Positions 10,834 through 21,006 of a stretch of DNA of 64,000 bases are shown here, piece by piece. The notes beneath the pieces were generated by a model. It was not told the origin of the DNA. It was given only the letters and a program-made list of their open reading frames with translations, and did not search any database. Made by a program: the position numbers and the translations under genes. The stretch lies in contig CP085825.1 of NCBI GenBank assembly GCA_020809705.1, positions 5,022,001 through 5,086,000 on the forward strand. The letters run 5' to 3'. This stretch comes from Calonectria ilicicola. Its lineage: Eukaryota; Ascomycota; Sordariomycetes; Hypocreales; Nectriaceae. Every line of letters begins with the position of its first letter. Position 1 is the first letter of the stretch.

Positions 10834-13800
10834 TTACTTCTTGTTCAGCTTCTTATGTTTCTCAAGCGCCTCTGCGAGGTCTTTTGCAAGGTCCTTCGTC
10901 TTGACCTGGACCATCCAAGTTTCCAATCCATCACCAGATTCGTTCGACGTCGTCAGCTTAACGTACTTCTCATCGGCCTTGTACGTGAAATCCGGCAGGA
11001 GAGATCGGTTCATTGCCACATTCCCTCTGGGCTCCGAACGCAACAGAAGGCGAACATTATTTGTTTCCTTGTGCTTCAAGATACGGAGAGGACCAATGCC
11101 CTGAGTAGCCCATGGGCTCTTCGACTTGGGTTTCTTTTCGTCCGACTTCTCACTGGCTGAGACGAATTTGAGAATCTTGGCACGTACGTCATGCAGGACT
11201 TCCTCGTCCTTCTCCGCCCCTTCCGTCAAGTTGATTTGTTCCTGCTTTTCGCCGTCTTCCTCTTCACCGCCACCACCGCTGGTTCCTTGGGCCAATGAGG
11301 ATGGTTCCGGGGTCCCTCCAGCGGGTGTTGTCGCCAGACTGGAGCCTCCTCCAAGACTGAACGGTGTGTCTACGACCGTCGCTTTAGTGGGAGGATTTTC
11401 CGGTGTGGAAATGGAGACTTACTGGTCCCAGTGGTAGAGGCCCCACCAGCTGGAGGTTGGAGGTTGAAGGCGGGAGCCGGGGTGGATCCGAACACCGGGG
11501 CAGATGTTGGCGCCTGGGAAGTGCCCGCTCCAAAGGTGAATGATGAGGTTCCGGAGCTTGCAGCGTTGCCGAACGCGGGCGTAGAGCTGGCGTTGTTGTT
11601 GGTAGTGGTGCCTTGGTTTGCTCCGAAAGTTGGGGTGGATGTGCTGTTGCCACCGAATTGGAACGCACTGGAGCCGCCTGATGGAGCTGAGCTTCCGCCA
11701 AAGTTGAACATACTACCTGAAGCGGGGTTGGAGGATCCGAACCCAGTGCTTTCTCCGCTGTTACCAGAGGCAAAAGGGTTGTTGAATGAGGTTCCTGAAG
11801 TACCGCCGAAGGCGAAGCCAGTGGATCCTGCATCGTACGACGAACCAGCTCCAAAGCTGGGGGTGTTGTTGGCTGGTGCCGAAGAGGCACCTCCGAAGAT
11901 GGGGGCAGACGTAGTGTTCGTTGTACCGAAGCTGAAAATCGGGGCTGCCGAGGCCGCAGCCGTGTTTGCGCCGCCGAAAGCCTTCTTCGCGGGCGAAGGA
12001 GCATCTTGCTTCATTGGACTGCCACCAAAGAGAGGGGCGGATGAAGTCGGCGACTTGGGTGCAAACAAGGGCTTTGATGAGGATTCCGATGTGCCATTGG
12101 GCTTGCTAGCACCGGCTGAAGCGTTACTAAAACTGAAAATGGCGGACGCGGAATCTGTCTTGGGTGCTGAAGCATCACTAGAACTGGCGACACCGAAGAG
12201 AGGCTTGGATGCTGGTGTCGAAGAAGCACCACCAAAGAGGTTAGTGGATGTGGTCGTGGACGGCTTGGCACCGAAGAGGCTGGTTGTGGTAGGAGCAGGG
12301 GTGGTGGAGGTGGGGTTGCTGGCACCGAAGAGAGGAGCAGCAGCTGGTGTTTCAGTTGGCTTCTCAGAAACTGCAGGCTTCGCTCCGAACAGAGTTGATG
12401 ATTGGAGCACTGGAGCAGCGGGAGTAGAGGCTTCGGCAGGCTTACTGACGGCACCGAAGATATTCGACGCTGTTGCCGCGGGCTTGTCCTCAGGCTTGGA
12501 GACCCCGAACAAGGGCTTTGCGGGCTCAGTGGCCTTGGGGGTTTCAGCGGCTGGCTTCGCTCCAAAGATCGAGGACGCCGTGTTGGTCTGAGGTGCGGCC
12601 ATGGTGGATCCGAACAGGGACTTTTTAGGAGCCTGGTCGTTTTCTTTGTCTGATTCACCTCCGGATTTGTCCTTCTGCTCCGCATCAATAGATGTCTTCT
12701 CAGAGGGCTTGTCCTGCTTCGCTCCGAAGATGTTTGAAGCGGCAGTTGGCTTGGCAGCAAAAATGGAACTGGAAGGAGTGGACGTGGCGTTACCGAATAA
12801 ACTAGTAGGCTGAGTGGTAGGAGCAGCCGGGGCAAACTTTATGGGAGTAGTGGTTGGGTTCCAAGTTTGATTAACAGCCTTGGCCGCAGCCTTCTCTGAG
12901 TCTGCCTCGGCCTTATCTTCCATGCGCACGGGCTGACCCTCACTGTTCTTTGTGACGCGGTCAAACAGGCTTCGGCCAGGTGTGCTCTCTCTTGTACCAG
13001 GAGCACTAGAACCAACAGCGGGAGCACTGGTGGGAGCGGGTTTGATACCGAAGAGACCCGAACCGATCTGGGAAGCGGTTTCGGTGCCACTGGCGATGGC
13101 ACTGGGCTCCTCACTCTGACCTGTCTCTTGGCTGTCTTCCCCATCGGAGTCGGCCTCGCTCTCAGCATCAGCGTCGACACCACTATTCTTAGCTGAACTG
13201 GCATCGGAGAGATATCCAAAGATGTTGCCACCACCCTGGGCATTGCCAGGCTTCAGGTTCTGGAAGACGGACCGAGCGAGGCTGCCGCTGCCATTGGTCT
13301 TTGTGGCAGCAAAGGGATTTGGCTTAGCAGCGACCGACTCTTCTGCGGGCTTGGTAGAAGCCTTCACAGGGGAGCCGGCGGGTGTAGACAATTTGTTGGC
13401 GATCTTCTCAAAGAGAGACTTAGCAGCCGAAGGAGTGGACTTTTGCATTTTGGATGGTTGGCTGTCGGCTTCATCGCTCAAGGATGCCTTTCTCTTGGCC
13501 TTGGGAGGAGCGGGGAGGCCAGCTGGAAGTTCTTTGTTCTTCTCCTCCTCGTCCCGTTCACCCGCACGACGCTTGTTGTTCAACAGGCCAGTATCCTTGG
13601 AGGGCTCGTCATCAGCCTTACGCTTCTTTGAAGCGCCAGCTTTTGTTGGGGTAGGGTGAGATTCATCCTCTTCAGGCTCGGGCAGTCCATGCTCACGCCG
13701 CCATCTTTTGAGGACATCCTTTGAAGGTTTGACATTTTGGAACTCGTACAAGCCGTATCGAAGTAGGATAATGCTTCGGCTCTTTTCAAACTCCTTTGCG

Positions 13801-14459
13801 AAATTAATGACGTTTAACTTCCAATCCTTCTTTGAAAAGATTTCGTTCGCTGCGTACTTGAGCCGTCGGAGATCGAGGATGGCAAAAAACTGCCGTCGCT
13901 GCTCGTCGTCGAACTCGGGAGGGCAGAGGTGTGACAGGAACTGGTCGGCATAAATGGAACCCTTGGAGCTCCAATCTTTGGGAATCCTTTTTGTTAGAGC
14001 CTCACCAGACAGCTCCGGATCAGGATCTGCAATCCGCATGTGGAATAATTCCTTGTCGGTCGCCTTAGCCGCCATGCCGCGAGGACTAGCCTGGGCAGTC
14101 GACTCTCGAAAGACACGATTCGGTTCGGGGGTAGCGCCAGGAGCGAAAACTTTCTTCATGGTGCCCTGAGGCAGGCTTGGAGAGAAGGGGGTGACGGAAG
14201 GGCTGTCGTTGATAGTAGAAGCTCGGAAGATGTTGCGAGCTGTGTAAATGGTGCTTTTGTTGAGGCCACTGGATGGTAGATCATCGCGAGCACCCAGGAG
14301 TCTTCGCGACGGGGCACTTTGGGGAGTGCCGAGTCGCTTGTTTGTGTAAGGCGAGGAGACGTAGGCGCGCTTCGCAAAAGGCAGAGGAGGACGCGGTCGG
14401 GGCGTGCTCTTGCCAGCTTCGGCGAGCTCGTTGTCGCCGGGGATAGAAAAGGTAACCAT
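10834..14459 (-). CDS. nup2: FG nucleoporin with Ran-binding domain (Nup2/Nup61/Nup50 type)
   Basis: A mobile nuclear-basket nucleoporin that binds importin-alpha and Ran-GTP and helps recycle import complexes. Exons 11423-14459 and 10834-11369, intron 11370-11422 (53 nt), total 3573 nt, 1190 aa. Residues 1-130 are basic and disordered. Residues about 165-260 form a helical conserved block (YADQFLSHLCPPEFDDEQRR ... LKRWRREHGLP), followed by basic NLS-like stretches. Residues about 400-1000 carry many FG motifs, mainly SLFG, IFGAK and FxFG within S/T/A/P-rich spacers. The C-terminal about 130 residues are a RanBP1-type Ran-binding domain (GIGPLRILKHKETNNVRLL, WMVQVKTKDLAKDL). I start at MVTFSIPGDN because the 44 codons above it are leucine- and serine-rich and look like 5' UTR; that upstream in-frame ATG at 14591 is the alternative. 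Confidence 0.9.
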
Positions 14460-15529
14460 ACTGAGGAACAGGAGATGGAAGAGGTTGAAACGAAGGGAGT
14501 GAATGTGATGAAGTTGGAGTCGAGTGCGCGTCGACAAAGACTCGAGATAGCGAGTACTTTTGAAAGGGAGTAGGGGCTCAAAAGGAGACACCCTTTGTGA
14601 ATGGGGTTTGTAAAGTATGGACGCGCAGCGAGGCGTGCGTTGGACGACGTTGAGCGATGCGGCAGAGAGGACAGCGCAGTCGCATCAAGGCCTGGTCGCC
14701 CTGGGAAACGACACGAAAATAAAGAGTAATGGTGTTTTGGTGTGGGAGGTGGGTGCTCAGGTAGCTGGGCGGCTGCTGACCCTTTCAAAAAAAAAAATAA
14801 AAGCGGGTCAACTGCCCGCCAGCTGCGAGTCCTCAGGCAACAAACGAAAAAAACACTTAACAACTCAAGTCGCGTGCATGTCCCGTGACCTTCCTGCACC
14901 TGAGTCGCATCGTAGGAGACCTCTCGACCATCCAGCCTGCATCCAACACGAGAAAGCCACTAAACATAACTCACAGCTGCGCTCCAAGGACATGGATCGA
15001 TCGCGCTTCTTTCTTTAGCATGAAATGCACTGGTTGTCGCTGCGAGCTCTTTCAGTTAGCCAATAATACAACACGATATGGTATCCAATTGACGTGGCAC
15101 GGGCCCCCCGCTTTGCGACGGAGTGATCTCTCCACAACCTCGCCATAGCTTGTTGTCCATGTCCACGTCTACTACAAATTGCATATGCACGTCAAGGAAT
15201 TTCATCATGCTAGTACATGTATTGAGAGAGCTACCAGTTTAAAAAAAATTCAATTTGCTTCCATCCCAAGTTTCCAGGCCAAAATAACGAACGTGGGCTC
15301 CCCTCCTTGTTTCAAGTATAAAATCACGATCCAAGCCGGTTTGGCATATTGCCTTTTGGGGTCTTGTCTTGGCCCGCCGCAGCTTATGGTATGGCACCAT
15401 TGTAAATTTGCCCGGCCGCGTGATGAGAAAGACAGAGGAAATAATACATAAGGAGGGGGCAACAACACATGAAAATACCAATTCCGGAACCCCAAATCCT
15501 TAACCTAAAGCTTGTTCAAAATGTCCCAC
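14460..15529. other. intergenic: Nup2 promoter side and NBR1 3' side
   Basis: No gene recognised. Only short overlapping frames occur. The part near 14790 carries a poly-A run and the part at 15180-15500 is AT-rich, consistent with the 3' UTR of the NBR1 gene. Confidence 0.5.
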
Positions 15530-18463
15530 TTACTTGGCAGCAACCTTCTTCTTTTGGTCCTCAAGATACTCCTCATCAGAAGCATCAAGAATGTCGTACT
15601 CCTCATCCGTCATGAAGCCGTCCTCGGAGAGGTCCCACTCCTCATCGCAGGACTCCTCCTTGGGCTCAATAGTGTTCTCAACGGCAGCAGATTCGTGGCG
15701 GACAGCCTCGTGGATGCTAGCCACAGGAGACTCCTTCTCGAGCTTAGGGAAGATCATCTGGCTCGAGGCTTGGCTATCCTCGGTCTTCTTCGTATCCTTG
15801 ACGGGCTCCTCGGTCTTGATGTTTCGGACACTGACATCGCACCAGAGACGGTGACCAAACTTGTGACCAGAAGGAGAGGTCAGACGCCAGTAAGACACAA
15901 CCTTGCCAGGGCGGGCAGGAGTGCGGAGAAGAACGGTGAAAGGGAACTCCTGGCCAGGGGCAAGAGGAGAGTAGCAAACGGTCGACTCGGAGGCCGAGAC
16001 GAGCTCAGAAATACCAGCGGGGTGGTTGGGATCGACATGTCCCATGTAGTCGCCACCCACAAACTTGACAGAGCAGCCGGCAGGCCAAGCAACCTTGCCC
16101 TCATTTCGAAGGATCCAAGTCTGCTCGAAGACATGGTTGGGAGGGAGGACGCTGCCATCAACGATGGTGTCGCGGACGAAGACAGCATTCAAGCCCTGCT
16201 CGGAACTGGGCTTCTGAGCAGGTGCAGGGATGGGGATCTCCTTCTTCTTCTCCTGCTTGATCTCGGGCTCGGCCTTCTTGACAGGAGCAGTGGGAGCCTG
16301 GAGCTCAAGCTTGGCCGGAGCAGGCTCGGAGGGCTTCATGTCAACGATGGTCTGGACAGCGTTGATGGTGTTGCCTCCAACGGGGGTGACTATCTCGGTA
16401 GTCCTGGAGTCGGAGACGATGCGATCACCCATGGTGGGCATACGCTGGCCATCTTGATGCTCACCAGTCGTGGTCACGCTAACGTGGCGGACAGGGGTCT
16501 TGAACATAATCATGGGGTGAGTCTTGTTGTGGCCATTGACGGGGCTGGCCTCACAGTTGGCGCAGAAGTCCATATCATTGCAAACAGCGCACTTGTAGCG
16601 AGTGCCGCGGATGTAGGCGGGGTAGGCCTCGTTGCTAGCACAAAGAGGGCCGTCGCAGCAGATGCCAACGTGGACAGGAGCAGGAGTTCGGTCCCGAATC
16701 TCAGAGAGCTGTTCATAGATGGGGATGAATCGGTGCCCTGGGTGGGTGAACTTGCCATCCTTGGCGCACTCCACGCAGTAATCCCAGTCTGGGCAGTCGA
16801 GGCACTTGTGGCGAACGCCAGTGATGTACTTTTCACAACCATCACAGATGGCGTGGTGCATCTGGTTGCGACCGGGCTGCATCTTAGCCTTGATGTGCTG
16901 GGGCATCTCAGTGCCCTTGACGGCGGGGGAGAAGCCGTGCTTGGGGTGGTGGCCATGGGCATTCTTGGCGAAGCATGGCTGGCACAAATCGTAATCTTCG
17001 CAGTGATCGCAGTGGAGGAACTCTTGTTCAGGCAGTTCTGTGAATTTGTCAGCATCAGGTATTGGTTTCGGAATACGATTACAATGGAACTCGGGACAAC
17101 GCACCTCGCACACAGCAATTGCAAGTTCGGCGAATGCCAATGGACGCCCATCGAGCAATAAGAGGCTCGAATGTGGGCTTGGGAAGGGAGGGAACCTCGT
17201 CCTTGGGCTCGATCTTGGTCTCGATCTTGGTTTCGACCTTGACCACAGGCTTGGGGACCTCCTTGGCCTTGGCCTTGACCTTGGGGGCGACAGTCTCGGT
17301 GGTGCTCTGGATGAGACGGCCGTCGACCGTGGTGCGCTTAATCAACCAGTGGTCCTTTCCGTGACATGTGATGCCCTGCTGGACGCAAGACTGGCAGAGA
17401 TCAAAGTCCCCATCATCACAAGTGGCGCAGTGGAAGTGAACATCGGGGATGGTCTTCTCACAGCTGTTGCAGCAGACGGCAAAGGCAGCACCAGTGGCCG
17501 GGCAGGTCGCAGGGTAGGACACAGCCGTGGGAAGAGGAGGAACAGCCGAGCCAGACCACAGGTTCTGGAGAGAATCGGTAGGTCTGCAGCACCCGGAGGT
17601 GGCCTGCTGGGCGAGACGAGCACGGCGCTCGGCCTGCTGGGTAGCCAGGCGGCTGGCGGCAATGGACTGGCTATCCATCAGGTTGGCCAATCGGGACTCA
17701 AAATCACGACGGGAATCCTCGCGCTCCCCAATAAACCGGGCAGCGTCGCTAAGCAGCGTCGAGTTGTAGGCCTTTGAGATAGGAGCACCGCGGTAAGGGA
17801 GGGTGGTGGTTTCTGAGACGGCAGTGGCTGATGAAGTAGAAACTGCAGACTCGGTGACGGGAGATGGGGTAGAGTTGGCGTCAGCGTGGGTCTCCTCGGG
17901 GATCTCCTGGGGCTGTTCTGGGGTTTGATCCTCTAGAGGGGACTCGGCGGCGGCAGGCGAGGGAGTAGCCTCGGGCTCGTCTTCGACACTGACGGGCTTG
18001 GGGAGGCTCTTCTGTTCTGGGTTCTGAATCGTGACGCGAATCTTGAGCTTAGACTTCGCCTTAGCGGCACGGTAAAGCTGCTTATAAATGGGGATGTTCT
18101 CTGGGTCAAGAACGACGTAGGCGGCAGCCGAGTCAGAATACCGTTCGAAGACGGCCTCGGCATCAGGAGGAAGATGCAAGAAAGTTCGAATCTGCCACAA
18201 AGTCAATATGACCGAGAGGATACATTGGGGCTCAAAGGGTGTTTGACGCAAACGGAAACGGAAGAACAAGGGGATTAAGCACAAAGAGGCACGGGGGGTG
18301 GAAAAATTAGCAAAGTATGAGAGGACCGGAGACGTACTCTGGATTCGAGCGTCTTGGGAATCATGTCCCGAAGCGGCATCTTGGCTCGGCGAGTGACGCC
18401 GTCAAACTGGACCTTGACCGTAATCATGGTGTCGAGACCAGCGGAGGGCGTTCCGGAAGCCAT
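15530..18463 (-). CDS. nbr1: NBR1-type selective autophagy receptor (PB1-like, four ZZ fingers, FW domain)
   Basis: A selective autophagy receptor of the NBR1 family, which binds cargo and Atg8. Exons 18338-18463, 17105-18191 and 15530-17037; introns 146 and 67 nt; 906 aa. Domains: PB1-like N-terminus (about 13-100); disordered P/E/S-rich linker (100-270); ZZ-type zinc fingers at about 278-328, 392-445, 465-510 and 527-583, each with paired CxxC motifs; the four-tryptophan (FW/Nbr1) domain at about 691-808, with W712, W722, W788 and W803; and an acidic C-tail with EEYDIL near 883-888, which fits an Atg8-interacting LIR motif (aromatic-x-x-L). The second ZZ finger is assembled only after splicing the 67-nt intron, which supports that junction. 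A 5' UTR intron at 18475-18642 is likely. Start chosen at MASGTPSAG, just before MITVKVQFDG, which opens PB1. Confidence 0.92.
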
Positions 18464-19932
18464 GGCTGCGTTGGCTGTTGAGACGGTCAGCGGGAAGCCC
18501 CGGGACAAGCGAATAAGTGATGAATGATGAACAGTCGCGATGCCCGGGTGAAGATGGATGAGGGAGGATATTTCAGATGAGGACGAGGGTGAGAATGAGG
18601 CACGCGGGATGAGGAATGACGATGACGGCGGTGGAGCCTTACCTGCCTACTTTGGGGCGGTGACGAGGTTGTGTTATCAGGCACGATAAGGAAGCGGCGG
18701 GTGCAGGACGGCCGTCGCCCGTGGTCGGTTGATGAAGAGAGGTCCGGGCGGGGTGGTGATGAGGAGAGAAGGAGGAAGGAAAAGGTTGGGGAGAGGAAGG
18801 AGGAGAAGTCGAAGGTGAAGATGGGAGGTGAGAGGGATGGTGGGAGGAAGGAGGAGAAGTAGTCGAAGAGGAAGGGAGCTGTTTGCCAGCTGCGCGACGA
18901 GCTGTTGGCGGACGGGCAGACAGCGGCGAAACGAGGACCAGCAGGCAAGAGCCGAAGAGTGCTGCTGGAGGTGGAGGAGGGAGTCCGCTGTACCCTCCCG
19001 GGGGGGTGCTTGAACGGTACCTACGGTACACCAACCTTAGCGGACCTGGACCTGGATGGGTGCCAGCTGACGGGGGCCCTTGGTTGCCTTCGGCACTGGG
19101 CTGGGCCAGTGGCCAATGCCCTCGGGGCGGTCGCTCGCAGGGCCGGGGCAACAGGCGGAACGAGGCGGGAGGGTGTATCCTGTAAGCTGCCGTATGTGTG
19201 TGTGTACATTGAATGGTACTCGTCAAATTTCCATTGCCTGTCCAGCCAACGGATATGCGCACCTCGCTGTAGTGTACATGCAGTGTTTTGTAACTTCACG
19301 TCTGGATGGAGCCTCTCGTCCTACCTACGCCGCGGCGTACCTTTGTACCATCGGTACACTTCCATGATAGGGCGGGTAGGTTTGACCACTGTCTGTGTGG
19401 CGCTAGCTATTTTAGGCTTAGCCCTCGCGCCGCCCTACACTACCCAACATCCTACCCCACAATCACGTCTTGCCATGACAGTCAGATGATCACCTAGGAT
19501 TTTATGCCAGCCTTGTGCAGCTTGGCGGAATAGTGCACCGCACCATTTAACAAACGGTTCCGTGGTCCGTTTTGAGGGCACCATTTTGGAGGTGACCAGG
19601 TATTCGTCAAATCTGGATGCTCAAGCCCAAGATGTTTGGTACAGACCGATTATGAATTCAAACCTGCGCCCTTTTGGTGCTTGAATTGAATTTTTTCTTC
19701 TTTTTTTTTTTTCCTCTTTTTTTTTCTTGTTCTCTCCATCAATGAAGAGCTTTAAAAATCCCCATGTTTGAATGTCGTTTTCAAGGCAATCAATGTGACC
19801 CAGGTGACAGAATTTACTGCGAATCACATCCAATGTCTTCTCTCAAGCTAAGGAAAGCTCCCCGCCACTGTTGCCCTCCTCCCCCCCTCCACCCCGCTCT
19901 TCCACCCAGGCACAAAACTTCTTCTTTTGCAT
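18464..19932. other. divergent intergenic region between NBR1 and MYG1
   Basis: This 1.5-kb region separates divergent genes. It holds the probable NBR1 5' UTR intron, a strongly purine-biased plus strand at about 18720-18870 (GGAGGAAGGAGAAG-type), several GGTACC/GTACC-containing short palindromic words (19015-19031, 19330-19355) and a T-rich tract near 19690-19725. No gene recognised. Confidence 0.5.
18475..18642 (-). other. probable 5' UTR intron of the NBR1 gene
   Basis: On the minus strand a consensus donor GGCAG/GTAAGG at 18643/18642 is followed 168 nt later by GCTGACCGTCTCAACAG, a branch-like CTGAC and acceptor ending at 18475, 11 bases before the NBR1 ATG. The intron is inferred from splice consensus only; no transcript data were available. 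Confidence 0.5.
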
Positions 19933-21006
19933 ATGTTTCGTCGATTCATCGCAACCATGGCCGAATCTGCATCCAAACGCCTCAAGACATCGGGCTCTGG
20001 CCCCTTGATCGGCACCCATAGCGGCCACTTCCATGCGGACGAGGCCCTCGCCGTCCACATGCTCCGTCTTCTGCCCACCTACGTCGATTCTGCCCTCGTC
20101 CGTACCCGCGACCCAGCTGTCCTCGAGACTTGCCACACCGTCGTTGATGTCGGTGGCGAGTACGATGCCGATCGCCGTCGATTCGACCACCACCAACGCG
20201 GCTTCGCAACCACCTTCCCTGGTCGCCCAACCAAGCTCTCCAGCGCCGGCCTTGTTTTCTTGCACTATGGCCGTGCCATTATCGCCCAGCGCCTAGGTCT
20301 CACCGAGGACCATGCCGATGTCGAATTGCTCTATCGCCGCTTGTACGAGAACTTTGTTGAGGCGCTTGACGCCCACGACAATGGTATCAGCGTCTATGAT
20401 CCCAAGGCAATCGCCTCGGCCGGCATTGAGAAGAACTACAGCGAAGGCGGCTTTGGACTTGGTGCCATTGTTGGCCGCCTGAACCCCAAGTGGAACGATC
20501 CCGTCCCTTCTGACCGCGTCGAGGCTCAGGCCGCTGAGGATGCTAAGTTCCTCGAGGCAAGCCATCGCATTGGTGAGGAGTTTGATCGCGAGCTCGATAA
20601 CTACGCTGCCGCCTGGTTACCCGCCCGTACCATTGTCCAGGAGGCCTTTGCCAAGCGCCAACAATATGACGAACAGGGCCGTATCCTTGTGCTCGAGGGC
20701 CAGTCGGCACCATGGAAGGACCATTTATACACTCTCGAGGACGGCACCCCCTCCGTGCTGTACGTGCTATACCCCGAGAAGCCCGAGCCTGGTGCCAAGT
20801 GGCGCATTCAATGTGTGCCCGAGAGCAAGGACTCGTTCGTCAGCCGAAAGCCGTTGCCTGAAGCTTGGAGAGGCTTCCGTGACGCAGAGCTAGATGCCAT
20901 TACATCAATTCCTGGGGGTGTCTTTGTCCATGCTGCCGGTTTCATTGGCGGCAACAAGACTTTTGAGGGCGCCCGAGACATGGCCGTCAAGGCCTTGGCG
21001 ATTTAG
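19933..21006 (+). CDS. myg1: MYG1 family DHH-type exonuclease
   Basis: MYG1 (UPF0160) family protein, a metal-dependent DHH-superfamily 3'-5' RNA exonuclease shown in mouse to act on nuclear pre-ribosomal and mitochondrial RNA. One exon, 357 aa from the ATG at 19933. Near the N-terminus IGTHSGHFHADEAL (metal ligands H32, H34, D36) and FDHHQRGF (D85-H87) are the family motifs. The C-terminal part includes CVPESKDSFVSRKPLPEAWRG and IPGGVFVHAAGFIGGNKT, again typical. The first residues MFRRFIATM are short, basic and hydroxylated and could be a mitochondrial presequence; a second ATG at 19957 gives MAESASKRLKTSG with a nuclear-type basic stretch. Two start codons therefore offer dual targeting. 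A CT-rich leader precedes the start. Confidence 0.93.
   Translation: MFRRFIATMAESASKRLKTSGSGPLIGTHSGHFHADEALAVHMLRLLPTYVDSALVRTRDPAVLETCHTVVDVGGEYDADRRRFDHHQRGFATTFPGRPTKLSSAGLVFLHYGRAIIAQRLGLTEDHADVELLYRRLYENFVEALDAHDNGISVYDPKAIASAGIEKNYSEGGFGLGAIVGRLNPKWNDPVPSDRVEAQAAEDAKFLEASHRIGEEFDRELDNYAAAWLPARTIVQEAFAKRQQYDEQGRILVLEGQSAPWKDHLYTLEDGTPSVLYVLYPEKPEPGAKWRIQCVPESKDSFVSRKPLPEAWRGFRDAELDAITSIPGGVFVHAAGFIGGNKTFEGARDMAVKALAI

Noticed and set aside
11431..12591. A 386-codon plus-strand frame opposite the nucleoporin
   Set aside because: It is the antisense shadow of the FG-repeat region, whose biased codons suppress stops in another frame.
15512..17161. A 549-codon plus-strand frame opposite NBR1
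   Set aside because: Antisense shadow of a GC-rich coding exon; leucine/valine/glycine composition with no domain, while the minus strand carries clear zinc fingers.
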